Shown piece after piece: positions 44,395 to 55,310 of a DNA stretch of 55,470 nucleotides. Source of the stretch: Nitrospira sp. (lineage in GTDB: Bacteria > Nitrospirota > Nitrospiria > Nitrospirales > Nitrospiraceae); assembly GCA_005116885.1 (NCBI GenBank), contig SWDP01000002.1:436745-492214 (forward strand). The letters are read 5' to 3'. Position numbers and translations under genes: made by a program. How positions within the stretch are numbered: position 1 is the stretch's first letter; the number at the start of each line of letters is the position of its first letter. Below the pieces are notes generated by a model. It did not search any database, was not told where the DNA came from, and saw only the letters and a program-made list of their open reading frames with translations.

Positions 44395-45033
44395 TGGAGC
44401 CTCCGGTAAGCGAGTCCTTGGACCTGACTACATCCTGCCATCCTGAAGGATGATGAGTGGTCGTTGTCGAAGCCGTAAGCCTACGCCTTAGGGCGGTATC
44501 GTTTTCGTATAATACAACAGTTGGGCAGGTGATGTGCCACTAGATAATATTGACAGTGGAGCCGTTCGGAGAGCAAACCGGCTGGACAGATGAAGAAGGT
44601 GGTGGGAAAACACTTCACCCGCCTACGCAAGAAGCCACAGCTGCCCGTCCTCCGCAGTAGACTTCTACGGAGGGTGGATAAAACTCTGGAGGATGCGCAG
44701 CGGGTGTCCTCCGACCCGTCGGCCAGAGCCTATGGGCGGCGTGCCGAAGCCTTGGCGAAGGAGGACACGCTTCGGCGGGTTCCGCCGAAGACACAAAACA
44801 CTCCCGTTAACCTCGCATTATTCACGAGGGTTCGTGACGAAACCGCCGAGACGACACGCGAGACGGGCGCGCGGAGCCGCGAGGGAGGGAAGCATACTTG
44901 AACAGTATGTTGACCGACTGAGCGGCGAGCCCGCCCGACGTCAGGCTTGTCGTAGCGGCGTATCGGAGGTTGCAGTAGAAGTTTTCGTGAATAATGCGGG
45001 CTAGGATGAAGCGGTCTTTCTGTCGGAGTAGAC
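44395..45033. repeat. Dispersed intergenic repeat, copy 2 (inverted arrangement)
   Basis: This gap of 639 bases lies between divergent operons. CGCATTATTCACGA (44814-44827) and TCGTGAATAATGCG (44985-44998) are perfect inverted ends. Between them CATACT (44893-44898) / AGTATG (44904-44909) is the element hairpin in inverted orientation. An ORF at 44590-44901 inside it has no protein signature. A TATAAT occurs at 44508-44513 without a good -35. The left part 44395-44590 must hold the gpgS promoter; I cannot place it. Confidence 0.65.
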
Positions 45034-46929
45034 ATGGCGACAAAAGAACTATGGCAATTACAGCTGGGGGCGTGGCCTATCGGTCCATCCAAGGTTCATT
45101 TTCGAGTGTGGGCTCCTTATGCCAAACAGGTTGAGGTCGATCTTTCTGGACCATCGCAGCGTCCAAGCGGCCACCCTGTTCAGTTGAAACTGTGCGAGCG
45201 TGGATACTTTGAAGCCACGGTGTACGGGATCGAGCCAGGCGCACGGTACCGCTATGTATTGGATGAGCAGAAGTCACGCCCCGACCCGGTGTCCCGTTTC
45301 CAACCGGAAGGCGTGCATGGACCGTCTGCGGTCACCGTTCCTCATACATTTCAGTGGTCCGATGACCGCTGGTCTGGGGCCCCCATCGAACGATTCATCA
45401 TCTACGAATTGCATGTCGGTACGTTTACCCGAGAGGGGACATTTCAAGCGATCATTCCATTGCTCGAGTATCTACAGAACGACGTGGGCGTGACGGCGAT
45501 TGAACTCATGCCGATCGCCCAATTTCCCGGCACACGCAACTGGGGATATGACGGCGCGTCTCCCTATGCAGTGCAATCCTCCTATGGTGGACCTGACGGT
45601 CTTCGAGCCTTGGTCAATGCCTGTCATGAAAGGGGCATCGCCGTCATACTGGATGTCGTCTATAACCACCTTGGACCTGAAGGAAATTACCTGAGCGACT
45701 TCGGCCCCTACTTCACGGACCGATACCGAACTCCGTGGGGCTGTGCGATCAACTATGACGGACCGGACAGCGACGAAGTCCGCTCATATGTCATCAATAA
45801 TGCGCTGTATTGGGTGACGGAGTTTCATATAGACGCACTCCGATTAGATGCGATCCATAGCATCTTCGACTGTAGCACTCGCCACATTTTGCGGGAACTG
45901 ACCGAAGCCGTGCACGCTCAAGCCGAGCGGTTGGGCCGGCTCATTCATGTGATTGCTGAGAGTGATCTGAACGATGTACGAGTCATAGCTCCGATTGCAG
46001 AAGGCGGTTATGGTTTGGATAGCCAGTGGAACGACGACTTTCACCATGCGTTGCACACAGTGCTCACGGGTGAGAGAAGAGGTTATTACGAGGACTTCGG
46101 ACGACTTGACCAACTGGCTACGGCACTGAAGGAAGGGTTTGTCTATTCTGGACAGCGATCCTCTTTTCGTCGTCGCCGCCATGGGAGTTCGTCGATTTCC
46201 CGCCCGCTCTCACAATTTATCGTCTATTCTCAAAACCACGATCAGGTCGGGAACCGCGCAGAGGGAGAGCGTCTCAGCACCCTAGTTCCCCGCGACGCGC
46301 TGAAAGTGGCGGCCGCAGCCTGTCTCTTGGCGCCGAATATTCCGCTGCTGTTCATGGGTGAAGAATACGGAGAGACTGCGCCGTTTCTGTACTTCATCGA
46401 GCACGGGGATCCCACTCTCGTTGACGCAGTCCGGAAGGGTCGACGCGCTGAATTCTCGTCGTTTGCTTGGGAGGGAGAGCTGTCGGACCCACAGGATCCT
46501 GCGACATTCGAACGCTCACGGGTCCATCCAGGACCGCAGACACGGGAGGAATGCGGTCAGCTCCTGCGCTGGTATCGTCGTCTCATCGGGATCCGAACAT
46601 CCGTACCCGCGCTCGGGGCAGCGCAGCGAGACCAACATGAGCATGATATATGGGTTGAGGAAGGGGACCAGATCCTGGTTCTGTATCGACGGGTTCTCAA
46701 CTCACGGGCAGCGCTGGTGATTCTGAGTGTGAATCGGGATCAAATTTCAGTCACGTTACGAAAACCTCTTGGAACGTGGGAGTTGATCGTCGCCTCGTGG
46801 GACGTAGAGTTTGGAGGATCTGGCCGTAACCATGTTCCTGCCACAGTGGTCGTTGGAGAACAGGCGCAAACTATTTCCATGCCGGCTTACAGCGTGGCGA
46901 TCTACCTGGAATGCATCCCGTCAATGTAA
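45034..46929 (+). CDS. treZ: Malto-oligosyltrehalose trehalohydrolase
   Basis: The 631-aa protein has an N-terminal CBM48-like domain (HFRVWAPYAKQVEVDL), then GH13: VTAIELMPIAQFPGTRNWGY, VVYNHLGPEGNYL, the nucleophile Asp272 in ALRLDAIHSIF and Glu309 in VIAESDLND. YSQNHDQVGNRAEGER is the third acidic site. It releases trehalose from maltooligosyl-trehalose made by TreY. GGAG precedes the ATG. It shares the locus with treY 310 bp downstream. Confidence 0.93.
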   Translation: MATKELWQLQLGAWPIGPSKVHFRVWAPYAKQVEVDLSGPSQRPSGHPVQLKLCERGYFEATVYGIEPGARYRYVLDEQKSRPDPVSRFQPEGVHGPSAVTVPHTFQWSDDRWSGAPIERFIIYELHVGTFTREGTFQAIIPLLEYLQNDVGVTAIELMPIAQFPGTRNWGYDGASPYAVQSSYGGPDGLRALVNACHERGIAVILDVVYNHLGPEGNYLSDFGPYFTDRYRTPWGCAINYDGPDSDEVRSYVINNALYWVTEFHIDALRLDAIHSIFDCSTRHILRELTEAVHAQAERLGRLIHVIAESDLNDVRVIAPIAEGGYGLDSQWNDDFHHALHTVLTGERRGYYEDFGRLDQLATALKEGFVYSGQRSSFRRRRHGSSSISRPLSQFIVYSQNHDQVGNRAEGERLSTLVPRDALKVAAAACLLAPNIPLLFMGEEYGETAPFLYFIEHGDPTLVDAVRKGRRAEFSSFAWEGELSDPQDPATFERSRVHPGPQTREECGQLLRWYRRLIGIRTSVPALGAAQRDQHEHDIWVEEGDQILVLYRRVLNSRAALVILSVNRDQISVTLRKPLGTWELIVASWDVEFGGSGRNHVPATVVVGEQAQTISMPAYSVAIYLECIPSM

Positions 46930-47239
46930 CAAGGGCACCAATGAGCCACCTCACTCAGTTGGAAGCATGAGAGCGGTGGGTTGATCCGCAAAGTTCAATC
47001 GGTGTTTGGTCATCCCTTGCGGAGGCGTTGTGCAATGCGGCATGTCGCTTGCCAGAACATTTCTGCCTCTATTTTACCCGCGATATCCTCTCTTGCAGCC
47101 TCTCGACTTGGGTGCGGTCGCGGTGGAGGTGAGGGTTGACCCGACTGTGACCTCCCAAGGAGTGGTTGACTTTGCTTAGGCGTGACTGACAAGGTTGACA
47201 GATCTGGGATGCCGGAACTCCATCTGAAAATATTCGTGG
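46930..47239. other. Intergenic region with a possible tyrosine-recombinase remnant
   Basis: The 310 bases hold no intact gene. On the minus strand (about 47060-47170) the mixed-frame text LLGRSQS, LHRDR, PSREAA and EDIAGKIEAEM resembles the end of tyrosine site-specific recombinases, listed separately. A TTGACA at 47195-47200 has no good -10 partner at 17 bp. Confidence 0.4.
47060..47170 (-). pseudogene. Possible tyrosine-recombinase C-terminal remnant
   Basis: In two adjacent frames the minus strand reads LGRSQ / LGGHSRVNPHLHRDR and then PSREAAREDIAGKIEAEM. Intact integrases end with LGHSQ-x-TT-RYAHL-DP-REA---IAGKI. The active-site Tyr is lost and frames are mixed, so it is a weak call. 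Confidence 0.35.
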
Positions 47240-50197
47240 ATGAGCGCGTCCAAACAACCTGAGAACCTGCCTGAGAATACCATGAACCTCAAGGTCTCTC
47301 ACCCGAAGATTCCTGCTGCGACGTACCGGCTTCAGTTTAACAATACTTTCACATTTGTTGATGCCGCTTATATTGTGCCGTATCTGCATGCGTTAGGTAT
47401 TACGGATTGTTACGCATCATCCTACTTGATGGCCGTACCCGGGAGTCCTCACGGCTATGACATTGTCGATCCGACGACATTGAACCCCGACCTCGGAACC
47501 GAACAGGACTTTCAAATCTTTGCTGACTCACTTGCACAGCACGGCATGGGACAGATTCTGGATGTCGTGCCGAATCATATGGGCATCTCAAAATCGTGTA
47601 ACGCCTGGTGGCAGGATGTCTTGGAGAACGGACCTAGTGCGCATTACGCATCGTTCTTTGACATTGATTGGCGGCCTGTCAAGGCCGAGCTGGAAGGAAA
47701 AGTGCTTCTGCCTATTTTGGGGGAGCAGTATGGAACCGTCGTGGAGAACCAGCAGATCATCCTGGAATACGATGAAGGACGGTTCTTCTTCCGTTACTTC
47801 GATCACCAGCTTCCCGTTGATCCAAAGCACTCAGCGATGATTCTCGCCCTGCGTTTGGATGAGTTGATCAGCCGGACGCAGTCGGAAGACCTGCCTGTGC
47901 AGGAGCTGCAAAGTATCCTGACCGCTCTTCGACACCTGCCCGATCGCAATGAAGCGGATCCTGCCCAGGTTGCAGAGCGTTATCGGGAGAAGGAGATTAT
48001 CAGGCGGCGACTCTTACGCATCATGAACGAGAGCCAAACTGTCCAGAAGTTTATTCAAGACAATGTCGCGATCTATAACGGGACAAAGGGAGACTCGAAA
48101 AGCTTCGATCTACTGGATCAACTCCTGAGCTACCAGGTGTATCGACTTGCCTATTGGCGTGTCGCTTCAGAGGAAATCAACTACCGACGTTTCTTCGATA
48201 TCAATGAACTGGCAGCTGTTCGCATGGAGGATCCTGCCGTATTTCTCTCCTCTCACGAACTCATCCTTCAGCTCTTAAAGAATGGAGCGGCCACCGGATT
48301 GCGTATCGATCATGTTGATGGATTGTACGACCCTAGCACCTACCTTGGGCAGTTACAGGCGTGGGCCAAAACTCACCTTGCTCCCCGCGAAGAGGAAACC
48401 GAGCGACCGCTTTTTCTTGTCGTCGAAAAAATCCTCACGAAGGAAGAGACACTGCCTGTTCAATGGCCTGTCTATGGTACGACAGGGTACGATTTCCTCA
48501 CCCTGGTCAATGGGTTGTTTGTGGACGGCTCACATGAACAGGCTTTCAATCGGCTCTATGCCCGTTTTATCGGCAATCACCTTTCCTTTGAAGACTGTGC
48601 CTATGAAAGTAAGCAGCTGATTATGCGAGCGTCCATGTCGAGCGAGATCAACGTGCTTGGGTATCAGCTTAATCATCTCTCGGAAATGAACCGACGATTC
48701 AGAGATTTCACGCTGAACAGCCTGATTCACGCCATTCGTGAAATTATCGCCTGTTTTCCTGTCTACAGGACGTATGTGACTCCGGGCGAGGAACCGGTGA
48801 TGGATCGGGATCGGTCCTATATCCGGCTGGCAGTCTCTAGGGCCAAGCGCAAGAATCCTGCGCTAAGCGGTCTTGTGTTCGACTTCGTCCAGGATATTCT
48901 GCTCAAGCAGGCCAGCTATCACACCGAACGGGAGCGCCATGATCAACTGAGGTTTGCAATGAAATTTCAGCAGATCACGGGCACGGTCATGGCGAAGGGG
49001 GCCGAAGACACGGCCTTTTACGTATATAACCGGCTTGCGTCACTGAACGAGGTCGGTGGCGATCCTCTGCAATTCGGGATTTCGGTGCAGACCTTCCACG
49101 AGCGCATGCGTCAGCGTCGGGCGCATTGGCCGGCAAGTATGTGCACAACTTCGACTCACGACACGAAACGTAGCGAAGACGTGCGAGCCAGGATTAATGT
49201 CCTTTCAGAAATCCCGCAAGACTGGAAAGCGCGTATCCTTCGATGGAGCGCACTCAACCAAGGGTATAAAACTGAAGTGGACGGGATGCTCGCTCCTGAT
49301 CGCAACGAGGAATACTTGCTCTATCAAACCTTAATCGGTGCCTGGCCATTTCATGCAATGGACGAAGACGAATGCAAAAGCTTCAGTGATCGAATTCAGG
49401 CCTATATGGCAAAAGCGTTGAAGGAGGCTAAGATTCATACGAGCTGGGTCAATCCAAACCATGCGTATGACCAAGCTGTGCGTGATTTCATTGAACGTAT
49501 TCTGGTTCGTGCGTCGCCCAACCCGTTCTTGGCGGATTTCCTACCCTTTCAACGAGAGATCGCGCGTCATGGTGTCTATAACTCGCTTTCGCAAGTGCTT
49601 CTCAAAATTGCAGCGCCCGGCATTCCTGATTTTTACCAGGGCGCTGAACTGTGGGATTTCAGCCTGGTCGATCCGGACAACCGTCGGCCGGTGGACTATA
49701 AATTGCGAGCCGGTTTCTTGGCTGGCTGTCAGTCAAGCCGTGGAATACAATGATCTGATCAGCGTCGGTTCGTTCAGGAATTGCTTGCGACGGTTTCAGA
49801 CGGGCGGATAAAAATGTACATGACGACGGTTGGCCTACACTATCGTCGTGCGCATGCGTCATTGTTCTTAAGCGGGGAATATGTTCCGCTCAAGGTCGAA
49901 GGAACGAAGAAGAAGCATGTATGCGCGTTTGCCAGAATTTATGAGGATCGGGCTGTCGTTGCAATCGTTCCGGTTTTGCTCAGAGGACTGTGCCGAGAGA
50001 CCGAATCCTTTCCGTTCGATCCAAATTTATGGGAGGACACATGGGTGATCGTGCCGTCCTGGAGACCAGCCTCCTGTTATCAGAACCTATTAACCGGGGA
50101 AATTCTATCCTCGACCGAGACTGAAGGCAAACAGAGCCTCCGTCTGGCTGAGATCTTGGGCTCCTGCCCGGTCGCACTGCTCGAGCGGATGACTTGA
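47240..50197 (+). pseudogene. treY: Malto-oligosyltrehalose synthase, interrupted by a premature stop
   Basis: The frame from 47240 encodes TreY: PAATYRLQFNNTFTFVDA, SYLMAVPGSPHGYDIVDP, DVVPNHMG, the nucleophile Asp357 in LRIDHVDGLYDP, Glu396 in LVVEKIL, and PGIPDFYQGAELWDFSLVDP. After DYKLRAGFLA (49720) a TGA stops it at 49751. The C-terminal family sequence continues after it in the same frame (RRFVQELLATVSDGRIKMY, YRRAHASLFL) to 50197. Between these, 49722-49762 make better sense one frame over (AVSQAVEYNDLIS). Two compensating one-base indels, near 49719-49725 and 49760-49764, would explain this. The full span would give about 985 aa. Base errors or real inactivation are both possible. 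Confidence 0.85.
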
Positions 50198-50377
50198 GCC
50201 TCGGCACATTGTCTGCGCCCCTGGAAATCTCTACGTCACTGCGGCATCATTCACTGTGGCAGTTCAAATTTGAAGCGGCCAGCCAAAAATCTCCCATAAT
50301 TTTCGGTTGGATGGTAGGATGGCGACGCTCTGAAGCGTATCATTGCGGTGAAGATTGGAACGGTAAGGAGGAGAGTT

Positions 50378-51046
50378 GTGCGCAAGGCTGACAAACCGTT
50401 TTGTTTTACCGGGTCAAGCGAGCTGCGAGAGAGTCTAGGGAAGGAAGCGGAGGATGAAAAGCGGTTGGTCGAATTGCTCGAAGAGGTCCCGCTCGACTCT
50501 ATCTATTATCATACCCACACCTGTTTTCTACGGCACAGTCAGGTCGAACAGCTGTATCCCAATGACTTTGCCCAGTGGGTGGCGATGGAAGTCCGAGATC
50601 ATGTCCTTGGTGAGCGGCTTGCCGTCATCGACCCATTCGAATTTCAAGGGCTTGAGCTGTTACGGGAAGAGCTGATTTCAGTCATCGACGATCACTTGTC
50701 GCGCACACCGATTGTGCCTCGAGTGATCTTCGGCAAGCCGTTCAGTTTCAATCAGTCCAGAATTTTAGAGGTGTCCACTGGTCTGGAGGCTTGGACATTA
50801 CAAGAGTTTCGGAATGCATTATCTGAGGTAGATGTAAGCGCGATCTATTATCATATGTTTGAAGCTCGTCGCCGTCTCAGCAAGCAGGAGAGCGACTTTT
50901 CAGCCTGGATCGAGGAGAGCCTGAATATGCCGGATTTGGCTGGGAAGCTTCGCGCGATCAATCCGTATCGCGGAAGTCTTGAGCGGCACAGATCCGCGCT
51001 CTTAACCGTGTGTGATGAGTTTCTCGCGAAGCATTCCGACTCGTAG
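50378..51046 (+). CDS. DUF5752-type protein
   Basis: The 222-aa protein appears to be a DUF5752-like family member. It has an internal duplication: [16 protein letters not shown] with FAQWVAMEV, and [16 protein letters not shown] with FSAWIEESL. Each half has the same IYYH motif, an acidic/aromatic strip and a helix. The GTG at 50378 is preceded by a perfect AAGGAGG at 50365-50371, so it is preferred over the longer GTG at 50348. It sits between treY and treS. Function is unknown; its place suggests a link to alpha-glucan or trehalose control. Confidence 0.72.
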   Translation: MRKADKPFCFTGSSELRESLGKEAEDEKRLVELLEEVPLDSIYYHTHTCFLRHSQVEQLYPNDFAQWVAMEVRDHVLGERLAVIDPFEFQGLELLREELISVIDDHLSRTPIVPRVIFGKPFSFNQSRILEVSTGLEAWTLQEFRNALSEVDVSAIYYHMFEARRRLSKQESDFSAWIEESLNMPDLAGKLRAINPYRGSLERHRSALLTVCDEFLAKHSDS

Positions 51047-51063
51047 AGACGAGGATATTTGCT

Positions 51064-52743
51064 GTGACGAACGTCGACCCGCTGTGGTTTAAAGATGCCG
51101 TGTTTTACGAGCTGCACGTCAAAGCGTTTTGCGACAGCAATGACGACGGGATTGGAGATTTTCGCGGCCTGACAGCGAAACTTGATTATCTTGAGTGGTT
51201 AGGGGTCACCTGCCTTTGGCTCTTGCCATTTTTTCCTTCTCCGTTGCGCGATGATGGCTATGATGTCGCGGACTATCGCGGCGTGTTTCCGGATTACGGC
51301 TCACTCGAAGACCTCCGAACCTTTCTTGATGAAGCACATCGGCGTGGGATTCGTGTCATCGCAGATCTCGTCCTCAACCACACGTCCGATCAGCATCCTT
51401 GGTTTCAAGAGGCGAGACGATCTCCCGAGTCGCCCCTGCGCAGCTTTTACGTGTGGAGTGACAGTGAGAAAAAATATGGGAAGGCCCGAATCATTTTTAT
51501 CGATACAGAGCGATCCAATTGGACCTGGGATCCCGTCGCAAAGCAATACTATTGGCATCGGTTTTTCAGCCACCAGCCGGACCTGAACTATGACAATCCC
51601 GAACTGCGAAAGGCGATGCTGGAGGTCATGGCCTTTTGGTTGGATCAGGGACTGGATGGGTTCCGGTGTGATGCCGTGCCGTATTTGATTGAGCGTGAGG
51701 GCACGATATGTGAGAACCTGCCGGAGACACACGAGTATTTGAAGGATATTCGCAAGTGGATCGATGCGCGATACCCAGGGCGAATTCTGCTGGCAGAAGC
51801 GAATCAATGGCCGGCCGATGTCCGTCCCTATTTCGGCGAGAGCAATGAATGTCACATGGCCTTTCATTTTCCGTTGATGCCAAGGCTATTCATGGGCGTG
51901 CGAAGCGAGGATTGGCATCCGATCGTCGACATGTTCACGCACACGCCGGCCATTCCCGATGAATGTCAGTGGTGTTTGTTTCTCCGCAATCACGATGAGC
52001 TGACGCTAGAGATGTGTTCCGGTGAAGAACGGGACTACATGTACTATGCCTATGCGCGGGATCCTCAGATGCGGCGTAATATCGGCATCGCGCGTCGTCT
52101 CGCTCCCTTGCTTGAAAACGACCGGCGCAAGATCGAGCTCCTGAACAGCCTCGTGTTTACTCTGCCTGGCAGTCCCATCATTTATTATGGGGATGAGATC
52201 GGGATGGGAGATAACGTGCATTTGGGGGATCGTAACGGTGTGCGCACACCGATGCAGTGGAACGTCGACCGGAATGCGGGGTTTTCCAAGGCCGATCCCG
52301 CGAAATTGTATCTTCCCGTCATCACCGATTCGATCTATGGATATCAAGCGACCAACGTAGAAGCCCAGCGCCAAACGCCCTATTCCCTGGCGCACTGGAT
52401 GAAAAGCATGATCGCCATCCGCAAAAAGCATCCGGCATTCGGGCGAGGGACGATCGAGTTTCTCCGTCCGCGAAACGACAAGGTGCTGGTGTATCTCCGG
52501 CAGTACCGGGATGAGACCCTCCTCATGGTCCAAAACCTGGGCGGGTCTGCGCAAGCGGTGGAGTTGGATCTCGTCAAGTTCGCCGGGGCTGTGCCGGTCG
52601 AATTATTCGGCGAGACGCGGTTTCCATCGATCGGCGATAGACCCTATATGTTGAGCCTTGCGCCGTACGGGTATTACTGGTTTAAGTTGCGTCAGGCGCC
52701 TTCTGAGGAAACCGCCTACGGAATCGAGGGAAGTGTGATTTAA
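51064..52743 (+). CDS. treS: Trehalose synthase (maltose alpha-glucosyltransferase)
   Basis: The 559-aa GH13_16 protein interconverts maltose and trehalose. Motifs are [53 protein letters not shown], nucleophile Asp203 in FRCDAVPYL, Glu245 in LLAEANQW and FLRNHDEL. The length fits TreS without the fused maltokinase. A GTG is used as start, 17 bp after the previous gene. It can feed maltose to the separate maltokinase. Confidence 0.95.
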   Translation: MTNVDPLWFKDAVFYELHVKAFCDSNDDGIGDFRGLTAKLDYLEWLGVTCLWLLPFFPSPLRDDGYDVADYRGVFPDYGSLEDLRTFLDEAHRRGIRVIADLVLNHTSDQHPWFQEARRSPESPLRSFYVWSDSEKKYGKARIIFIDTERSNWTWDPVAKQYYWHRFFSHQPDLNYDNPELRKAMLEVMAFWLDQGLDGFRCDAVPYLIEREGTICENLPETHEYLKDIRKWIDARYPGRILLAEANQWPADVRPYFGESNECHMAFHFPLMPRLFMGVRSEDWHPIVDMFTHTPAIPDECQWCLFLRNHDELTLEMCSGEERDYMYYAYARDPQMRRNIGIARRLAPLLENDRRKIELLNSLVFTLPGSPIIYYGDEIGMGDNVHLGDRNGVRTPMQWNVDRNAGFSKADPAKLYLPVITDSIYGYQATNVEAQRQTPYSLAHWMKSMIAIRKKHPAFGRGTIEFLRPRNDKVLVYLRQYRDETLLMVQNLGGSAQAVELDLVKFAGAVPVELFGETRFPSIGDRPYMLSLAPYGYYWFKLRQAPSEETAYGIEGSVI

Positions 52744-52774
52744 TGAGGGCATAATTGGGGGCGACACGAAAGCT

Positions 52775-53971
52775 ATGCGACTGGAGTTGGATGACTATCG
52801 GGATTGCGCGACGAAGGGGACGGTCGATTTCCTGTATCGGCTGAGCGATTTGGTCAAAGGGCGAAGCTTTTTGCAGGTCAATGCCGTCCGATACGGGGGC
52901 GGTATGGCGGAGGTGTTACGTCGTCTTGTGCCGATGTTGACATCGTTGGGGGTCGATGCCCGTTGGGAAGTCCTCGCTGGCGACCAGGAGTTTTTTGACG
53001 TCAGCAAGCGGATCAGCAATGCGCTGCAAGGCCAGGAACAAGTGTTTACTGAACAGATGTCTCACGTCTATCTCAAGATCAATCGTCAAAATGCCCAAGT
53101 GCTCAATCTCGACGCCGACCTTGTGATGGTCCATGATCCTGGGCCTGCTGCACTGATCGAACACCGTAAGGGCGGGAAATGGATCTGGCGGTGCTATCTG
53201 GATCTTTCGCAGCCTCAGCGCCGAGCCTGGAGCTTCCTTCGCCATTTTGTTGTCCGCTATGACGCCGCCATTTTTTCCGTCACTGGATTTGCCCAACGGC
53301 TTCCGATTCCCAAGTTTCTCATCTATCCCTCGATCGATCCGTTAAGCGAAAAAAACCGCGAGTTATCACGAGCAGAAGTGTCCCACACGCTGGATCGTCT
53401 TGGGATTCCAAGGGACAAGCCGATTCTGTTGCAGGTGGCGCGTTTCGATCGCTTCAAGGATCCGGTCGGAGCCATCAAGGCCTACCGTATAGTCAAGAAA
53501 CATTACGATTGTCGCCTGATTCTGGCCGGCGGAGGCGTGGCAAACGATTCGGAAGGAGAAGCGGTGTTGGCCGATGTACAAACCGCTGCCGGATCCGACA
53601 CCGACATCCATGTGTTGCAGTTGCCTCCTGAAGCAGATAGAGAGATTAATGCGCTCCAGAGAGGTGCGACGATTGTCCTTCAGAAGTCGATTAAAGAGGG
53701 GTTCGGTTTGGCGGTCTCAGAGGCGATGTGGAAAGGCAAGCCGGTTGTCGGTGGCACGGCCGGAGGGATTGCCGATCAGATTATCGATGGTGTCACCGGC
53801 TATACGGTACATTCTATAGAAGGGGCTGCATTCAGAGTCAGGCATCTTCTGAATAATCCCGGTTTGAGTCAGCGGATGGGAGGCGCAGCCCGAGAGCATG
53901 TGCGGCGAAACTTTCTCATCACGCGACACCTGGCGGATTATTTGACGCTCTTGAAGATATTCACGCAGTGA
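52775..53971 (+). CDS. treT: Trehalose glycosyltransferring synthase-like GT4
   Basis: The 398-aa protein fits the TreT subgroup of GT4: VNAVRYGGGMAEVLRRLVPM, DARWEVLAGDQEFFDVSKR and the NALQG segment are its N-terminal marks. QVARFDRFKDPVGAIKAY and KEGFGLAVSEAMWKGKPVVGG form the donor half with its E-x7-E. TreT joins NDP-glucose and glucose to trehalose; a related acceptor cannot be excluded. It is the fourth route to trehalose in this locus. Confidence 0.82.
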   Translation: MRLELDDYRDCATKGTVDFLYRLSDLVKGRSFLQVNAVRYGGGMAEVLRRLVPMLTSLGVDARWEVLAGDQEFFDVSKRISNALQGQEQVFTEQMSHVYLKINRQNAQVLNLDADLVMVHDPGPAALIEHRKGGKWIWRCYLDLSQPQRRAWSFLRHFVVRYDAAIFSVTGFAQRLPIPKFLIYPSIDPLSEKNRELSRAEVSHTLDRLGIPRDKPILLQVARFDRFKDPVGAIKAYRIVKKHYDCRLILAGGGVANDSEGEAVLADVQTAAGSDTDIHVLQLPPEADREINALQRGATIVLQKSIKEGFGLAVSEAMWKGKPVVGGTAGGIADQIIDGVTGYTVHSIEGAAFRVRHLLNNPGLSQRMGGAAREHVRRNFLITRHLADYLTLLKIFTQ

Positions 53972-54026
53972 TGGCGGGATGGCGACTGTCAGATTCACAG
54001 CGTGTCGGCGTGGATAATGAGTCGCG

Positions 54027-55310
54027 ATGACGATGATCAAGACAGTGTTGAGCCAGGTTCGCCAGCAAGTAGGAGACATCGAAAAAGTCGAAGTGCTGGT
54101 GGGAATCCCCACGTTCAATAACGCGGCGACGGTGGGGTCGGTGGTGAACGCGGTCAAGGCTGGTATACGCAAGGTGTGCCCCCAGGCTTCTGTTATCGTG
54201 GTGAATGCGGATGCTGGCTCACAAGACGGCACACCGGAAACCATCACACGCACGATAGGGTCTGATCTTTCGACCGTGTGTATCCAGCACTTGGAAGGTG
54301 GTGTGTTTCCGAGTCCGATCTCTCTCCAGGCGCTGTCTGAGTCAGGTGTGCCTGGCCGCGAGCATGCATTTCGAGCCTTTTTCACGATTGCAGAAGCATT
54401 GCAGGCAAGAGCCTGTGTCGTGATCGATGCCAATCTTCGCTCCTTTACGCCCGATTGGTTGGATGTCTTGCTTCATCCTATCCTTGAAAAGGATGTCGAC
54501 TATGTCGCCCCGCTCTTCCGCCGGGCGAGATATGAGGGCAGCTTGACGAATTGCATCATCTATCCCCTCAATCGGGCGCTCTATGGCAAACAGATCCGTT
54601 ATCAGAGCGGCGGAGGCTATGGCTTTTCCGGAAAGCTTGCACACCTCTACTTGGCGAGGAACGTATGGGAGGGAGTGGGGGCACGGTATGGGATCGATAG
54701 CTGGTTGACTACCGTTGCCGTTGCCGAAGGATGTGAAGTCTCTCAAAGCTTTTTGGGAGACAGGGTTCAAGATATCAAATTGACCGGAGTCGAACTTTCA
54801 GTGGTGCTCGCCCAAGCTGTGGGGGGACTGTTTTATCTCATGGAAACGTATCAGGATGTGTGGGAAGGCAGAGTGGGGTCTGTGCCGATCCCGCAATTTG
54901 GTTTTCCTTATGAGGCTGGACCAGTAGGTGGCGCAATCAATGTTGAACGGATGGTGAGAGGATTCCGACAGGGGTTACGAGATCTTCTGCCTATCTGGGA
55001 GATCATTCTGGCTCCAGAGACGCTGGCCGGAATCCTCGCCTTAGGCGTAGTCGAGGCAGAAGAATTCCGTTTTCCTGAGGCGCTATGGGTCCAGACCATT
55101 TACGATTTCGCGTTGGCTTACCATGAGAAGGCGCTCCATCGCGAACACTTGCTCAAGTCCCTGACCCCTCTTTATCTTGGGCAAACCGCCTCGCTTGTCC
55201 TGAGGACCAGGGATGGGCCGCCAGAGGATGTCGAACGCGCCATCGAAGCACTGTGTAGGACATTTGAGAGCATGAAACCGTATTTGACGCAGCGATGGCG
55301 ATTCCTATGA
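54027..55310 (+). CDS. GT2-like glycosyltransferase, paralog of 41819
   Basis: The 427-aa protein aligns end to end with the minus-strand GT2 at 41819: VEVLVGIPTFNNAATV, VVNADAGSQDGT, LYGKQIRYQSGGGYGFSG, YGIDSWLTTVAV, and SLTPLYLGQTASLV near the C-terminus. The metal motif is D134-A135-N136 (DAN) where the paralog has DAD, so metal use or activity may differ. It follows the TreT-like gene and may act on a related glycoside. Another ATG lies two codons downstream. Confidence 0.75.
   Translation: MTMIKTVLSQVRQQVGDIEKVEVLVGIPTFNNAATVGSVVNAVKAGIRKVCPQASVIVVNADAGSQDGTPETITRTIGSDLSTVCIQHLEGGVFPSPISLQALSESGVPGREHAFRAFFTIAEALQARACVVIDANLRSFTPDWLDVLLHPILEKDVDYVAPLFRRARYEGSLTNCIIYPLNRALYGKQIRYQSGGGYGFSGKLAHLYLARNVWEGVGARYGIDSWLTTVAVAEGCEVSQSFLGDRVQDIKLTGVELSVVLAQAVGGLFYLMETYQDVWEGRVGSVPIPQFGFPYEAGPVGGAINVERMVRGFRQGLRDLLPIWEIILAPETLAGILALGVVEAEEFRFPEALWVQTIYDFALAYHEKALHREHLLKSLTPLYLGQTASLVLRTRDGPPEDVERAIEALCRTFESMKPYLTQRWRFL

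Noticed and set aside
44508-44513. TATAAT as a promoter
   Set aside because: No acceptable -35 at 16-18 bp on the plus strand and it is over 500 bp from the next start.
44590-44901. 103-aa plus-strand ORF
   Set aside because: It lies within the dispersed repeat and has an Arg/Thr-rich sequence without domain marks; likely spurious.
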